DNA of 64,000 bases from Flavobacterium sp. (GCF_017744675.1 NZ_JAGIAV010000001.1:521666-585665), one strand, 5' to 3'. Shown: positions 53,298 through 62,806, counted from the first letter of the stretch. Translations and numbers: made by a program. Notes: generated from the letters alone by a model not told the origin.

Positions 53298-54344
53298 TTG
53301 GCAGACTTGTCTAGCAAAATTAAGCATATAGCCGTCATGAGACTATCCGCAATGGGAGATGTCGCCATGACGGTTCCTGTTTTACGCGCTTTTGTAAAAC
53401 AATATCCAGAGGTAAAACTTACCATTATTTCTCGCCCGTTTTTTAAATCTTTTTTTGACGGAATTCCTAATCTCGATTTTTTTGCTTTTGATGAAAAAGA
53501 AAGACATAAAGGATTTTTGGGACTTTTGCGTTTATATAGTGATGTAAAAAAGCTAAAGGTTGATGCCTTTGCAGATTTTCATAACGTTTTAAGATCTAAG
53601 GTAGTGAGCTTACTTTTCGCTTTAAGCGGAAAAAAAAGAGCAACTGTTGATAAAGGTCGTGAAGGAAAAAAAGAATTGACAAGAGCTGAGAATAAGATTT
53701 TTAAACAATTGCCAACTATGTTTGAAAGACATGCAAAAGTGTTTGAAGAACTTGGCTTTTCGGTAGATTTATCTCATCCTCAATTTCCTAAAAAAGCAGT
53801 TTTAAGCGCGGAAATCACCAATTTAATTGGAGAGAATTATCAAAAACTAATTGGTATCGCGCCTTTTGCACAATACGATTCTAAAGTTTATCCTGTAGAT
53901 TTGATGAAAGAAGTAATTGAAAAATTGGCTGCTAATTCATCGAATAAAGTTTTACTTTTTGGTGGAGGAAAGAAAGAAATTGAAATTTTAGATGCTCTTG
54001 CGCAGCCTTTTGAAAATGTAATTAATATGGCTGGAAAAATTAAATTTCAGCAAGAATTACAATTGATAAGCAATCTTGATGTCATGCTTTCTATGGATTC
54101 TGGCAATGCACATATCGCTGCAATGCTGGGTGTAAAAGTAGTTACGCTTTGGGGTGCAACACATCCTTATGCGGGATTTTTGCCTTTCAATCAAAGCTTA
54201 GAAAATGCATTAACTTCAGATAGAAATGTATACCCTAAATTGCCAACTTCAGTCTACGGAAACAAAATTGTTGAAGGATATGAAGATGCAATGAGAACAA
54301 TTTCTCCAGAAGATGTGGTTTCTAAAATCAATAAATTGATTTAA
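53298..54344 (+). CDS. Glycosyltransferase family 9 (heptosyltransferase-like)
   Basis: A 348-residue GT-B glycosyltransferase of the LPS heptosyltransferase family. It opens AVMRLSAMGDVAMTVPVLRAF (about 12-32) and ends with the donor-binding loop MDSGNAHIAAMLGVKVVTLWGATHP (about 272-296). It transfers a sugar to lipid A core or a similar acceptor; the sugar is unknown. The start is a TTG at 53298 just after the DUF4254 stop; ATG at 53337 would remove 13 residues. Confidence 0.85.
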   Translation: MADLSSKIKHIAVMRLSAMGDVAMTVPVLRAFVKQYPEVKLTIISRPFFKSFFDGIPNLDFFAFDEKERHKGFLGLLRLYSDVKKLKVDAFADFHNVLRSKVVSLLFALSGKKRATVDKGREGKKELTRAENKIFKQLPTMFERHAKVFEELGFSVDLSHPQFPKKAVLSAEITNLIGENYQKLIGIAPFAQYDSKVYPVDLMKEVIEKLAANSSNKVLLFGGGKKEIEILDALAQPFENVINMAGKIKFQQELQLISNLDVMLSMDSGNAHIAAMLGVKVVTLWGATHPYAGFLPFNQSLENALTSDRNVYPKLPTSVYGNKIVEGYEDAMRTISPEDVVSKINKLI

Positions 54345-54399
54345 AATTCCAATTTAAAAATTCCAAATTCCAAATCCCAAAATTGAGAATGAATATTCT

Positions 54400-54428
54400 C
54401 TTTGTCAAAGTTTTAAACTTTGACAAAG
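54400..54428. repeat. 29-bp palindrome, copy 1
   Basis: A perfect palindrome with arms CTTTGTCAAAGTTT/AAACTTTGACAAAG around one central T. A second, degraded copy lies on the other side of the following gene (54815-54843). Confidence 0.85.
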
Positions 54429-54449
54429 ATTTATAGAAATAGAAATAGA

Positions 54450-54492
54450 AAATCCAAATCCCAATTTAAAAGTTGGAATTTGGATTTTTTTT
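54450..54492. terminator. Hairpin terminator, family copy A
   Basis: Arms AAATCCAAATCCCAA and TTGGAATTTGGATTT with a T run. The same hairpin type recurs at 55488-55526. Confidence 0.7.
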
Positions 54493-54505
54493 ATTGGAAT
54501 TTCGC

Positions 54506-54814
54506 TTAAAGCCAAATCTTTTCATCACGGCATCTGCGGTAAATATAGTTTTTAAGATTTGCAATTGTAGCTTGATAATCTGGAGCATCATAACCAAATC
54601 GTTCGTGTTCCATTTGTTCTTTTTCTAAGGCTTCACAGCCTTTTATAACTTCCTTAATCATATCCAGCATCGGAAGTTCTTTATTATCTGTCTTTTGAAA
54701 TTTAAATTCTACAATTTCATCTTGCAATTCTGAGCAATAATCGACAAGCTGAATGACTTCTGGTTCTTCCAAAAGTGATGGGTTATTTTTAAATATTTCA
54801 CGTATTGATTTCAT
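54506..54814 (-). CDS. Small helical protein of unknown function
   Basis: A 102-residue acidic, helical protein (IREIFKNNPSLLEEPEVIQLVDYC; ALEKEQMEHERFGYDAPDYQATIANLKNYIYRRCRDEKIWL). No family is recognised. The start at 54814 (MKSIRE) is used. The gene is flanked by two copies of a 29-bp palindrome; the right-hand copy begins immediately upstream of its start codon. Confidence 0.6.
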   Translation of the reverse strand: MKSIREIFKNNPSLLEEPEVIQLVDYCSELQDEIVEFKFQKTDNKELPMLDMIKEVIKGCEALEKEQMEHERFGYDAPDYQATIANLKNYIYRRCRDEKIWL

Positions 54815-54843
54815 CTTTATCAAGATTTTAAACTTTGACAAAG
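54815..54843. repeat. 29-bp palindrome, degraded copy 2
   Basis: A 29-mer starting CTTTATCAAGATTTT. Its right half (AAACTTTGACAAAG) is identical to copy 1; the left half carries changes. Confidence 0.7.
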
Positions 54844-54874
54844 ATCTAATTTTTTTACTTTGTAAGACTATATC

Positions 54875-55270
54875 TTACATACTTAAGAAGAGATATCCTA
54901 GTACTTTCTTTTTGTTTTTGTCAACTACCACTTCAACAAATTGATTTTCTTTTTCGGTAGCCAGCAAAATGTATTCTCTATCTTCAGCTGAATTTCGGTA
55001 AACTTTATGCACCAGTTCAGATTCTTTGATTTTTTTCGATAAAATTTTAGCCGCTTTTAATTCGCTTACATAAGGCCATATATTAAAGAAATTATCAGAG
55101 ATTGATACTTCTTTAATTCCTTTAGCAGTTGAAGAATTGTATTCTTCTTTTGAAAGAAGTTTAGGCGTTTTTCTTTTTTTTCCTGCTTTAATTATAAAAT
55201 AGCCACAGAATAGAGCAGTTATTACAAAAAGCAAAATAAAAGTTAGACGGAGGTAGTGGTGCATTTCCAT
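54875..55270 (-). CDS. Membrane-anchored protein of unknown function
   Basis: A 131-residue protein with one N-terminal transmembrane helix (about 9-28) and a soluble alpha/beta domain rich in Lys and Glu (REYILLATEKENQFVEVVVDKNKKKVLGYLFLSM). No family is recognised. Single-gene unit. Confidence 0.6.
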   Translation of the reverse strand: MEMHHYLRLTFILLFVITALFCGYFIIKAGKKRKTPKLLSKEEYNSSTAKGIKEVSISDNFFNIWPYVSELKAAKILSKKIKESELVHKVYRNSAEDREYILLATEKENQFVEVVVDKNKKKVLGYLFLSM

Positions 55271-55487
55271 GATATTTAATGTTTTAAACGTGTTAACAAT
55301 TAAATGCAGCTTTACAAAATTTATCTTTGTAGATAAAAGATATATCAGTCTTGAGCGTGCTACTAATTTAATAAATTTTTAGGACATTTTTTAAAAAATA
55401 CTCAAAAATATAAACGCTTTTTCGACACTTTTTTAAATCGAAGAATTTACCTGGAAATGCTATGAAGGAAAGATAAACACAAAAAAA

Positions 55488-55526
55488 AAATCCAAATCCC
55501 AACGGTAAAATTGGAATTTGGAATTT
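55488..55526 (-). terminator. Hairpin terminator, family copy B
   Basis: Arms AAATCCAAATCCCAA and TTGGAATTTGGAATTT with an 8-nt loop (CGGTAAAA), just beyond the ferredoxin-reductase gene on the minus strand. The left arm matches copy A base for base. Confidence 0.7.
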
Positions 55527-55548
55527 TATATTTTAGGATTTTTAACGA

Positions 55549-56601
55549 TTAAACATCGTCATAATCTACATAAATCGTTTCTGAAGTTGGATGCGCTTGG
55601 CAAGTTAAAATTAAACCTTCAGCAATTTCACCATCTGTTAAAATAGAATTTTTTGTCATTTCTGCACTTCCTTTTGTCACACGTCCTAAACAGCTGCTGC
55701 AGATTCCTCCTTGACAAGAATAAGGTGCATCAACACCTTGTTTTAAAGCAGCATCAAGAATCGTTTGTTTTTTAGACATTTCAAAAGTAGTCTCTTCGTC
55801 ATCAACTAAAACCGTGATTTTTGTATGACCTTCTTGTGAACCTTGAATCGCATGCTCTTCAGAAGAAGAAGTGAAAAGCTCAAATTTAATAGCAGATTCT
55901 TTTACATTTTTCTCTTTCAAAACATTAGAAACAGTATTGATCATTTCTTCTGGTCCGCAAAGGAAAAATTTATCAAATTGAAGCTCTTTGTGTTTGTTGT
56001 TTAAAACAAAATTTACGGCCGATTTTTCAATTCTTCCAAACAAAGCATTCTCCGCTTTTGCCTGACTGTATACATAATGCACAAAAAATCTGCCTACATA
56101 TTGTAGCTGTAAATCGTGAAGTTCTTGGTGAAATATTGTACTTTCAGGAGTTTTGTTTCCGTAAACCAATACAAATGAACTTTTTGGCTCATTTTTTAAA
56201 ACCGATTTTATAATAGAAAGAACCGGAGTAATTCCGCTTCCAGCAGCAAATGCAGCATAGTTTTTTTGTCTCTCAGCATCTGGCTCAAAAGTAAATTTTC
56301 CTTCTGGCTGACCTACTTCAAGAACATCTCCTGCCTTTAATGTAGTATTGGCAAACTGAGAAAAAAGACCGTTTTTTACTGCTTTTACAGCAATTCTTAA
56401 TTCGCCGCTATCTGGTGCAGAGCAAATAGAATAAGCACGTCTAATTTCTTGGTTGTCAAGAGTTAGTTTTAAATTTATATATTGGCCTGCTATAAATTTA
56501 TAGTCAGATTTTAGTTCTTCAGGAACATTAAAAAGAATAGAAACCGCATCTGCAGTCTCACGTTTAACCTCTTTAATTATAAGTTTTAAGAATGAAGGCA
56601 T
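55549..56601 (-). CDS. Ferredoxin reductase with C-terminal 2Fe-2S domain
   Basis: A 350-residue flavoprotein: FAD domain with RRAYSICSAPDSGELRIAVK (about 59-78), NAD(P)-binding domain, and a plant-type ferredoxin tail with Cys at 296, 301, 304 and 334 (SCQGGICSSC). This is the PaaE/class IA reductase layout, but no phenylacetate oxygenase genes are near, so an electron-transfer partner elsewhere is inferred. The start at 56601 (MPSFLKL) is chosen. Confidence 0.9.
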   Translation of the reverse strand: MPSFLKLIIKEVKRETADAVSILFNVPEELKSDYKFIAGQYINLKLTLDNQEIRRAYSICSAPDSGELRIAVKAVKNGLFSQFANTTLKAGDVLEVGQPEGKFTFEPDAERQKNYAAFAAGSGITPVLSIIKSVLKNEPKSSFVLVYGNKTPESTIFHQELHDLQLQYVGRFFVHYVYSQAKAENALFGRIEKSAVNFVLNNKHKELQFDKFFLCGPEEMINTVSNVLKEKNVKESAIKFELFTSSSEEHAIQGSQEGHTKITVLVDDEETTFEMSKKQTILDAALKQGVDAPYSCQGGICSSCLGRVTKGSAEMTKNSILTDGEIAEGLILTCQAHPTSETIYVDYDDV

Positions 56602-56697
56602 GATAAAATTTTTATGCAAAAGTAGCAAACGACTATTAAAAGTTTAGCACGAAATTATTTTTTTTAACTTTTTTTGTAACGTTTTCCTACATTTGGT

Positions 56698-56705
56698 CTC
56701 TTACT
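56698..56705 (+). promoter_or_regulatory. Promoter -7 box before the DUF5687 gene
   Basis: TACATTTG, an exact TAnnTTTG box, 24 bases before the ATG. Confidence 0.4.
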
Positions 56706-56729
56706 ACAAAAATACTAAAACCATAAACC

Positions 56730-58190
56730 ATGATTAAGAAGTTTATTTATCTCGAATGGAAGGCTTTTATTAGGTCGGCATCTTTCGGTAAAAACCTGGC
56801 AATGAAAATTATAATGGGATTTTTGATGATCTATTTTTCATTAATTTTTATTGGCATGGGAGTGGGAGCGTTTTATGTGCTGAAGGAAATGAAATTGGAA
56901 CCATTGGTAACAGTAAACAAATTTCTGATTTATTATTTTTTATTCGATTTAGTAATTCGATTGCTATTGCAGTCAATTCCTGTTTTGAATATCAAGCCTT
57001 TACTGGTTCTCCCTTTCAAGAAACCAACAATCGTTCATTTTTCTTTAGGCAAAACGGCTTTATCTTTTTTTAACTGGATACATGCTCTATTTTTTATTCC
57101 GTTTTCAGTCGTGCTAATTTTAAATGGATATGATGTTATCGAAATCATTTTCTGGCATTTAGGAATAATGGCCATGATATACATCAACAATTTCCTGAAT
57201 ATTATCTTGAGTAATATTGACAAATTGTTTGTTGTATTTGTGTTATTGATTGTAGTTTTGGGAGGAGCGCAATATTACAAGTTATTTGATATCACGATAT
57301 TTACAACTCCATTTTTTCAGAATTTCTATGATCTTGACGGAGTATTTTTAATTCCGATTTTAATATTAATAGGACTTTATATTTTTACTTTTAAATACTT
57401 CAAAAAGAATTTATATCTAGATGCAGGTCTATCTGTAAAACAAGATATTGCATCAACAGAAAATCTGGCTTGGCTGAATCAGTTTGGAACTTTGGGGACT
57501 TTTCTTAAAAACGACATTAAACTCATCAAAAGAAATAAAAGATCAAAAACTACTATTGTTATGAGTGTGATCTTTTTATTCTACGGATTGATTTTTTTCG
57601 GAAACACACATCAGCCGCCAGCCATGCATATTTTTGCGGGAATATTTGTATCGGGAGGATTTCTATTTGTCTTTGGACAATTTGTACCAAGCTGGGACAG
57701 TTCGTATTATCAATTAATGATGACGCAAAATATTCCGTACAGAGGTTATATTACATCTAAATGGTGGCTTGTTGTTATTGCAACTTTCATTTCGACAATT
57801 TTGGCATCATTCTATTTATTTTACGGATGGGAAGTTTACCTAACAATCGTTGTAGGAGCGATTTACAATATTGGAGTAAATTCTCATTTAGTTCTTTTAG
57901 GTGGAGCATTTACCAAAACACCAATCGATTTAAGCAATGCTGGTGGAGCTTTTGGAGACAAAAAAGCATTTAATGTAAGTGCCATGCTGTTGTCTTTGCC
58001 AAAAATATTTCTTCCGTTATTATTATATTGGCTCGGACTTCATTTTGCAGATAAAACCGTAGCATTAATTTTGGTTGCAGGAGCTGGAGTTTTAGGTTTT
58101 ATCTTTAAAGAAAAAGTGTTTTCATTAATAGAAAAGAGGTACAAAAAAGAAAAGTACAGCACGATAAGTGCTTACAAACAAAAGAGTTAA
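56730..58190 (+). CDS. DUF5687 family ABC exporter permease
   Basis: A 486-residue membrane protein with about ten transmembrane helices, typical of the DUF5687 group that is encoded next to an ABC ATPase. With the ATPase 71 bases downstream it probably forms an exporter; the substrate is unknown. The opening is MIKKFIYLEWKAFIRSASFGKN. Confidence 0.85.
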   Translation: MIKKFIYLEWKAFIRSASFGKNLAMKIIMGFLMIYFSLIFIGMGVGAFYVLKEMKLEPLVTVNKFLIYYFLFDLVIRLLLQSIPVLNIKPLLVLPFKKPTIVHFSLGKTALSFFNWIHALFFIPFSVVLILNGYDVIEIIFWHLGIMAMIYINNFLNIILSNIDKLFVVFVLLIVVLGGAQYYKLFDITIFTTPFFQNFYDLDGVFLIPILILIGLYIFTFKYFKKNLYLDAGLSVKQDIASTENLAWLNQFGTLGTFLKNDIKLIKRNKRSKTTIVMSVIFLFYGLIFFGNTHQPPAMHIFAGIFVSGGFLFVFGQFVPSWDSSYYQLMMTQNIPYRGYITSKWWLVVIATFISTILASFYLFYGWEVYLTIVVGAIYNIGVNSHLVLLGGAFTKTPIDLSNAGGAFGDKKAFNVSAMLLSLPKIFLPLLLYWLGLHFADKTVALILVAGAGVLGFIFKEKVFSLIEKRYKKEKYSTISAYKQKS

Positions 58191-58235
58191 TTAGTGAATT
58201 AGAAAATGAGTCAATTAGATAATTAATCTAAAATC
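58191..58235. repeat. AATTAGAAAAT-type intergenic repeat
   Basis: GAATTAGAAAATGAG followed by TCAATTAGATAATTAA in the spacer between the permease and ATPase genes. The same word family fills 16194-16290 in the opposite orientation. Confidence 0.55.
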
Positions 58236-58261
58236 TTAAATCAACAATCTAAAATTACACC

Positions 58262-58957
58262 ATGATACAAGTAAATCAGCTTTCAAAAACATATAACGGA
58301 ACAACAGTTTTAAACATCAGCAATCTAGAAATCCCAAAAGGACAAAGTTTTGGTTTGGTCGGAAATAACGGAGCTGGAAAAACAACTTTTTTTAGTTTGC
58401 TATTAGATCTTATCCAACCTTCAACAGGATATATAAAAAGTCATGATATTCAAGTAAATACAAGCGAAAACTGGAAATCTTTTACAGGATCATTTTTAGA
58501 CGAAAATTTCCTTATCGGATATTTAACTCCAGAAGAATACTTTTATTTTATCGGCGATTTACGCAATCAGAACAAGGCAGATATTGATGCATTGCTGGCA
58601 AAACATGAAGAGTTTTTTAACGGAGAAATTTTAAAGAACAAAAAATACCTTCGAGATTTGTCTAAAGGAAATCAGAAGAAAGTGGGTATTATTGCCACAC
58701 TTATAGGAAATCCAGAAGTTGTTATTTTAGACGAACCTTTTGCCAATTTAGATCCAACAACGGTAAGCCGATTAAAAAAAATAATTAAAGAATTGGCCGA
58801 TGATCCAAATGTAACCGTTTTGGTCTCAAGTCACGATTTACAGCATACTGTAGAGGTTTGCAATCGAATTGTTGCTCTTAATAAAGGTGAAATTGTCAAA
58901 GATATTCAGACCTCAAAAGAAACCTTACAAGAACTAGAATTATTTTTTGCTGTGTAA
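58262..58957 (+). CDS. ABC transporter ATP-binding protein
   Basis: A 231-residue ATPase. Walker A GNNGAGKTT (34-42), signature LSKGNQKKVG (about 138-147; the usual GGQ is changed) and Walker B VVILDEPFANLD (about 157-168) are all present. Partner of the DUF5687 permease; function as an exporter motor is inferred from the pair. Confidence 0.92.
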   Translation: MIQVNQLSKTYNGTTVLNISNLEIPKGQSFGLVGNNGAGKTTFFSLLLDLIQPSTGYIKSHDIQVNTSENWKSFTGSFLDENFLIGYLTPEEYFYFIGDLRNQNKADIDALLAKHEEFFNGEILKNKKYLRDLSKGNQKKVGIIATLIGNPEVVILDEPFANLDPTTVSRLKKIIKELADDPNVTVLVSSHDLQHTVEVCNRIVALNKGEIVKDIQTSKETLQELELFFAV

Positions 58958-59047
58958 GAATTTCTATATTTCAAAAAGAAGCGTATTTTTACAAGTGAAT
59001 ATACTAAAACCGATTTTTAGTAGTTATCTGTTTTAAACTCTTTTCTA

Positions 59048-61660
59048 TTGAAAAAGAATACTCTTAAATATAGTTTTACTCTCGTTTTTTTATTCTTTTT
59101 GATAGCTTGTTCTACCAAAAAAAATACCTTTTTGGCTAGAAGTTCCCATTCGATTGGAACAAAGTATAATATTCTATACAACGGGGGAATTGGTCTTGAA
59201 AAAGGTTTAAAGTCTATTCAAGCCAATAACGAAGATAATTTCTGGAAACTGCTTCCAATTGAAAAAATGCAGTTTGATGAAAATTTTTCTGAAGGCGAAA
59301 AAGCTAAAAATCCTGATTTTGAAAAAGCAGAGACAAAAGCGACAAAAGCCATTCAGAAACATTCCATGAATATTGGTGGAAGAGAAAGAAACTGGCAGAT
59401 TGACGAAGCTTATCTTATGCTTGGAAAAGCAAGATATTACGATCAGCGTTTTATTCCAGCAATTGAGGCTTTCAATTATATTTTATACAAATATCCGGAA
59501 AGCAACAATATTTATACGGCAAAAATCTGGCGAGAAAAAACCAATATGCGTTTAGGCAATGATGCCATTGCTCTTAAGAACATCAAAATTTTACTTAAAA
59601 AGACAGATCTAAACAAGCAGACTTTTGCAGATGCCAATGCTCTTTTGGCAGAAGCTTATCTGAATTTGGAAGAGAAAGACAGTGCCGTTTCTAAACTTAG
59701 AATTGCAGAACAATTTACACGAAGCAATGAAGAGCGCGCAAGATATCGTTTTATTCTTGGCCAAATGTATCAGGCAGAAGGACAGCGAGACAGCGCCATT
59801 TATTTTTATAACGCCGTAATAGATTTAAACAGAAAAGCAGATCGTAAGTACATGATGCACGCTTACGCCAGAAAAGCACAGATGTTTGATTATGAAAACG
59901 GAGATAAAAATATGTTTATCGAAGCCTATAATAAATTGGTGGAAGATCGAGAAAACCGTCCTTATTATGATCTGCTGTTTTATGAAATGGGAGTTTTCTT
60001 TGATAAAAATAAAGATCAAGAAAATGCATTGCTGTTCTATAATAAATCTTTAGGAAGAAAATCTAAAGATCCATATTTGATGGCTTCTGCTTATAGAAAC
60101 ATTGGAAACATGTATTTTAAAAATACAGATTATTCGATGGCAGCAAAGTATTATGACAGTACTTTAGTAAAACTGGATCCTAAAACCAGAGAATTTGCCT
60201 TTATAGAAAAAAACAGAAAAAATCTTGATGACGTAATTAAATACGAAGCTATTGCAAAACGCAACGATAGTATTATTAAGGTATACAATCTTCCGCCAAA
60301 CGAAAAGAAAGATTATTTCGAAAATTATATTGCCGAACTTAAAAAGAAAGATGAAGCCAAAAAACTTTTTGAAGAAAAAGAAAAAGAACGATTGGCCAAT
60401 ATAGATCGAAACTCTCAGGCACAAACTCCAGGAAACGGAGCGGTAAATCCGCAGTCTTTGGGTAAACCATCAGAACCAGAAGGTCTAGGAATGCCTCCCG
60501 GCGGAAATGATATTGCAAGTTCATTCTATTTTTATAATCCAACAACGGTTGCTTACGGAAAACTCCAATTCAAGAAAATGTGGGGTAGCAGAACTATGGC
60601 AGGAAACTGGAGATTGGCAGGAATTAAAGCGGCTAATAATGAAGCAATGAATGATACAATTGTTACTAAAGAAGTTGCAAACGCACTGAAAGATACTATT
60701 GTACCAGAAAAATATACTGTAGCATATTATGTTAAACAGCTTCCGACTTCGCAAACGGCGATGGATAGTATTGGTAAAGAGCGTAATTTTTCATACTACC
60801 AATTAGGACTTATATATAAGGAGAAGTTTAAAGAATATAATTTGGCTAGTAACAAACTAGAGCAATTACTTCAGAATAATCCTGAAGAAAAACTAGTATT
60901 GCCGTCGATGTATAATTTGTACAAAATATATCAGATTACAAATCCGGCAAAAGCTGAAGCTATAAAAGCAGAGATTTCTTCGAAATATCCAGATTCTAGA
61001 TATGCTCACATTTTAAACAATAAAGAAGACGATCCAAATTCTAGTCCAGACAAAGAATATCAAAAATGGTATAAACTTTTTGAAGAAGAACATTTTAATG
61101 AAGTCTTGGCAAATATTGATAATTTAATTAACCAATATTCTGGAGACGATATTGTTTCGAAATACGAATTGCTAAAAGCCAATACTTTAGGGAAAGTATA
61201 TGGTTTAGAAGCTTATAAAAAAGGTCTTGAGAATGTAGCAGTTAATTATCCGAATAGTGAAGAGGGCAGAAACGCTAGAGAAATTCTAGAAAAACAAGTT
61301 CCTGTTTTAGAGAAACTTAACTTTACGACAACCGATAATAAAAACTGGAAAATTTTATATCGAGTTGCTAATAACGACACCAAAACAGTTAAAAGAATTG
61401 AAGAAGCAATTCGAGTATTTTTATTAGTTGAAAACTACGAAAGATTGACAACATCTCTGGATAAATACAATAAAACAGAAAGTTTTGTAGTTATTCATGG
61501 TTTAAAATCTGAAGCCTATGCAAATGATGTTGCTGGTGTTTTCAAAAATGATGAAAAATATAGAATCCCAGATCAAGCAATAATTATATCAGCCGATAAT
61601 TACAAAATTGTTCAGATTAAAAAGAATCTAGATACATACCTTACCCCAAAAACCCCTTAA
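59048..61660 (+). CDS. sprE: Gliding-motility/type IX secretion lipoprotein SprE (PorW)
   Basis: An 870-residue lipoprotein: TTG start, signal ending FFLIAC with lipid Cys at 21, then TPR-like helical repeats (DEAYLMLGKARYYDQRFIPAIEAF and similar from about 115 to 350), a linker rich in charged residues, and a second TPR set to about 765. Length and opening match SprE of F. johnsoniae, required for gliding and for type IX secretion, where it links the trans-envelope machine to the outer membrane. No ATG lies upstream in frame. Confidence 0.85.
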   Translation: MKKNTLKYSFTLVFLFFLIACSTKKNTFLARSSHSIGTKYNILYNGGIGLEKGLKSIQANNEDNFWKLLPIEKMQFDENFSEGEKAKNPDFEKAETKATKAIQKHSMNIGGRERNWQIDEAYLMLGKARYYDQRFIPAIEAFNYILYKYPESNNIYTAKIWREKTNMRLGNDAIALKNIKILLKKTDLNKQTFADANALLAEAYLNLEEKDSAVSKLRIAEQFTRSNEERARYRFILGQMYQAEGQRDSAIYFYNAVIDLNRKADRKYMMHAYARKAQMFDYENGDKNMFIEAYNKLVEDRENRPYYDLLFYEMGVFFDKNKDQENALLFYNKSLGRKSKDPYLMASAYRNIGNMYFKNTDYSMAAKYYDSTLVKLDPKTREFAFIEKNRKNLDDVIKYEAIAKRNDSIIKVYNLPPNEKKDYFENYIAELKKKDEAKKLFEEKEKERLANIDRNSQAQTPGNGAVNPQSLGKPSEPEGLGMPPGGNDIASSFYFYNPTTVAYGKLQFKKMWGSRTMAGNWRLAGIKAANNEAMNDTIVTKEVANALKDTIVPEKYTVAYYVKQLPTSQTAMDSIGKERNFSYYQLGLIYKEKFKEYNLASNKLEQLLQNNPEEKLVLPSMYNLYKIYQITNPAKAEAIKAEISSKYPDSRYAHILNNKEDDPNSSPDKEYQKWYKLFEEEHFNEVLANIDNLINQYSGDDIVSKYELLKANTLGKVYGLEAYKKGLENVAVNYPNSEEGRNAREILEKQVPVLEKLNFTTTDNKNWKILYRVANNDTKTVKRIEEAIRVFLLVENYERLTTSLDKYNKTESFVVIHGLKSEAYANDVAGVFKNDEKYRIPDQAIIISADNYKIVQIKKNLDTYLTPKTP

Positions 61661-61672
61661 ATCTTAACCGCC

Positions 61673-62074
61673 ATGTTTGAAAAAGTAAAAAAAAACGGAA
61701 CTGAACAATTAGGAAAAACAAATAGAATAGTTGAAGGAACCTCAATAGTAGGAGATATAGTCTCTAAAGCCGATTTTAGATTAGACGGCGAATTGATCGG
61801 AAATTTTACTTCGCAGGGCAAAATTGTAATTGGGGCCAAAGGGGTTGTTAAAGGAGAAATTATCTGTAACAATGCAGACATCGAAGGCGAATTTCACGGA
61901 AAAATAAAGGTTCTTGAAACCCTTAATATTAAATCTACCGCTCAAATACATGGAGATGTAGCAGTGGGAAAACTTTCAATAGAACCAGGAGCCGACTTTA
62001 CAGCAACCTGCACTATGCTTGCCCATTCAAACACAGTAATAATGTTAGAAGATGGAAAAGGAGCCGAACAATAA
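61673..62074 (+). CDS. Bactofilin (polymer-forming cytoskeletal protein)
   Basis: A 133-residue bactofilin: a Lys-rich start, then a right-handed beta-helix (about 15-120) with short repeats (IVGDIVSKADFRLDGELIGNFTSQGKIVIG). Bactofilins self-assemble into filaments that organise cell-wall or polar processes. It is 12 bases after sprE and overlaps the AtpZ-like gene by 23 bases, so it bridges the two units. Confidence 0.92.
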   Translation: MFEKVKKNGTEQLGKTNRIVEGTSIVGDIVSKADFRLDGELIGNFTSQGKIVIGAKGVVKGEIICNNADIEGEFHGKIKVLETLNIKSTAQIHGDVAVGKLSIEPGADFTATCTMLAHSNTVIMLEDGKGAEQ

Positions 62075-62279
62075 TAGGAGAAATAAATGGATGGCATTTA
62101 TTAATATTCCATTTCAAATGGGAGTAATTATTTTTGTATTCTCTTATTTCGGAACCTGGCTCGACGAGAAGCATCCAAGTCCAGAAGTATATTATAACAC
62201 CATATTTGTATTAGCCGGCGTTGGAGTTGCATTGTACAATGTAATCCGACAAGTAAATGATATCAATAAAACAAAGTAG
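62052..62279 (+). CDS. AtpZ/AtpI-like ATP-synthase accessory protein
   Basis: A 75-residue protein with two transmembrane helices (about 16-33 and 47-66) that matches the AtpZ/AtpI pattern (FQMGVIIFVFSYFGTWLDEKH). It assists assembly of the ATP-synthase c-ring or Mg2+ uptake in relatives. It overlaps the bactofilin gene by 23 bases. Confidence 0.85.
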   Translation: MEKEPNNNRRNKWMAFINIPFQMGVIIFVFSYFGTWLDEKHPSPEVYYNTIFVLAGVGVALYNVIRQVNDINKTK

Positions 62280-62337
62280 TTTGTAAATAAAAACGCCTTG
62301 AGATAAAAGTTGCATCTTTGCACAAAAATTATTTCAA

Positions 62338-62730
62338 ATGCTTTCAAAAAATTACAAACCGATTTTTTATTTGTTATGTCTTGCTTTAGGAACTTATATT
62401 GTTCATAAAGCAGTTTTTTTCTTTAGTGAAATTGGTACAGAGAATTTTCATTACAGTTTAGAATTACTGTATATATTTTTCTTTGCAATTTCGTCTTTAT
62501 TATACCTTATATTATTAATAGTAAAAAAGAAGAATTTTGAAATCGTCGGGATGACGTTTTTATTTGGAACTTTTGCACAAATGTTATTAGCCTATTTAGT
62601 TTTGCAGCCAATCTTAAAAGACAAAGCTGGAGAAAGCAATGTTGAAAAAGTTAGTTTTTTTGTAACATTTGTGCTGTTTTTGTTATTTCAGACCCTTTTA
62701 ACTGTCCGATTATTAAATGAAAAGCGTTAA
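62338..62730 (+). CDS. DUF6168-like membrane protein
   Basis: A 130-residue protein with four transmembrane helices, conserved between AtpZ and AtpB in Flavobacteriia (DUF6168), and in the position that atpI occupies elsewhere. Its exact function is unknown. Confidence 0.7.
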   Translation: MLSKNYKPIFYLLCLALGTYIVHKAVFFFSEIGTENFHYSLELLYIFFFAISSLLYLILLIVKKKNFEIVGMTFLFGTFAQMLLAYLVLQPILKDKAGESNVEKVSFFVTFVLFLLFQTLLTVRLLNEKR

Positions 62731-62778
62731 AATAACAATTCTTTAAAACAAGGTTTAAAAATAATTTTTCATATCCTT

Positions 62779-62806
62779 TTGAATATTAATAAAAAATGTA
62801 CCTTTG
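62779..62806 (+). promoter_or_regulatory. atpB operon promoter
   Basis: TTG at 62779-62781, a 17-nt spacer, then TACCTTTG at 62799-62806. This is an excellent match to the Bacteroidota promoter, 42 bases before the atpB ATG. Confidence 0.75.
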
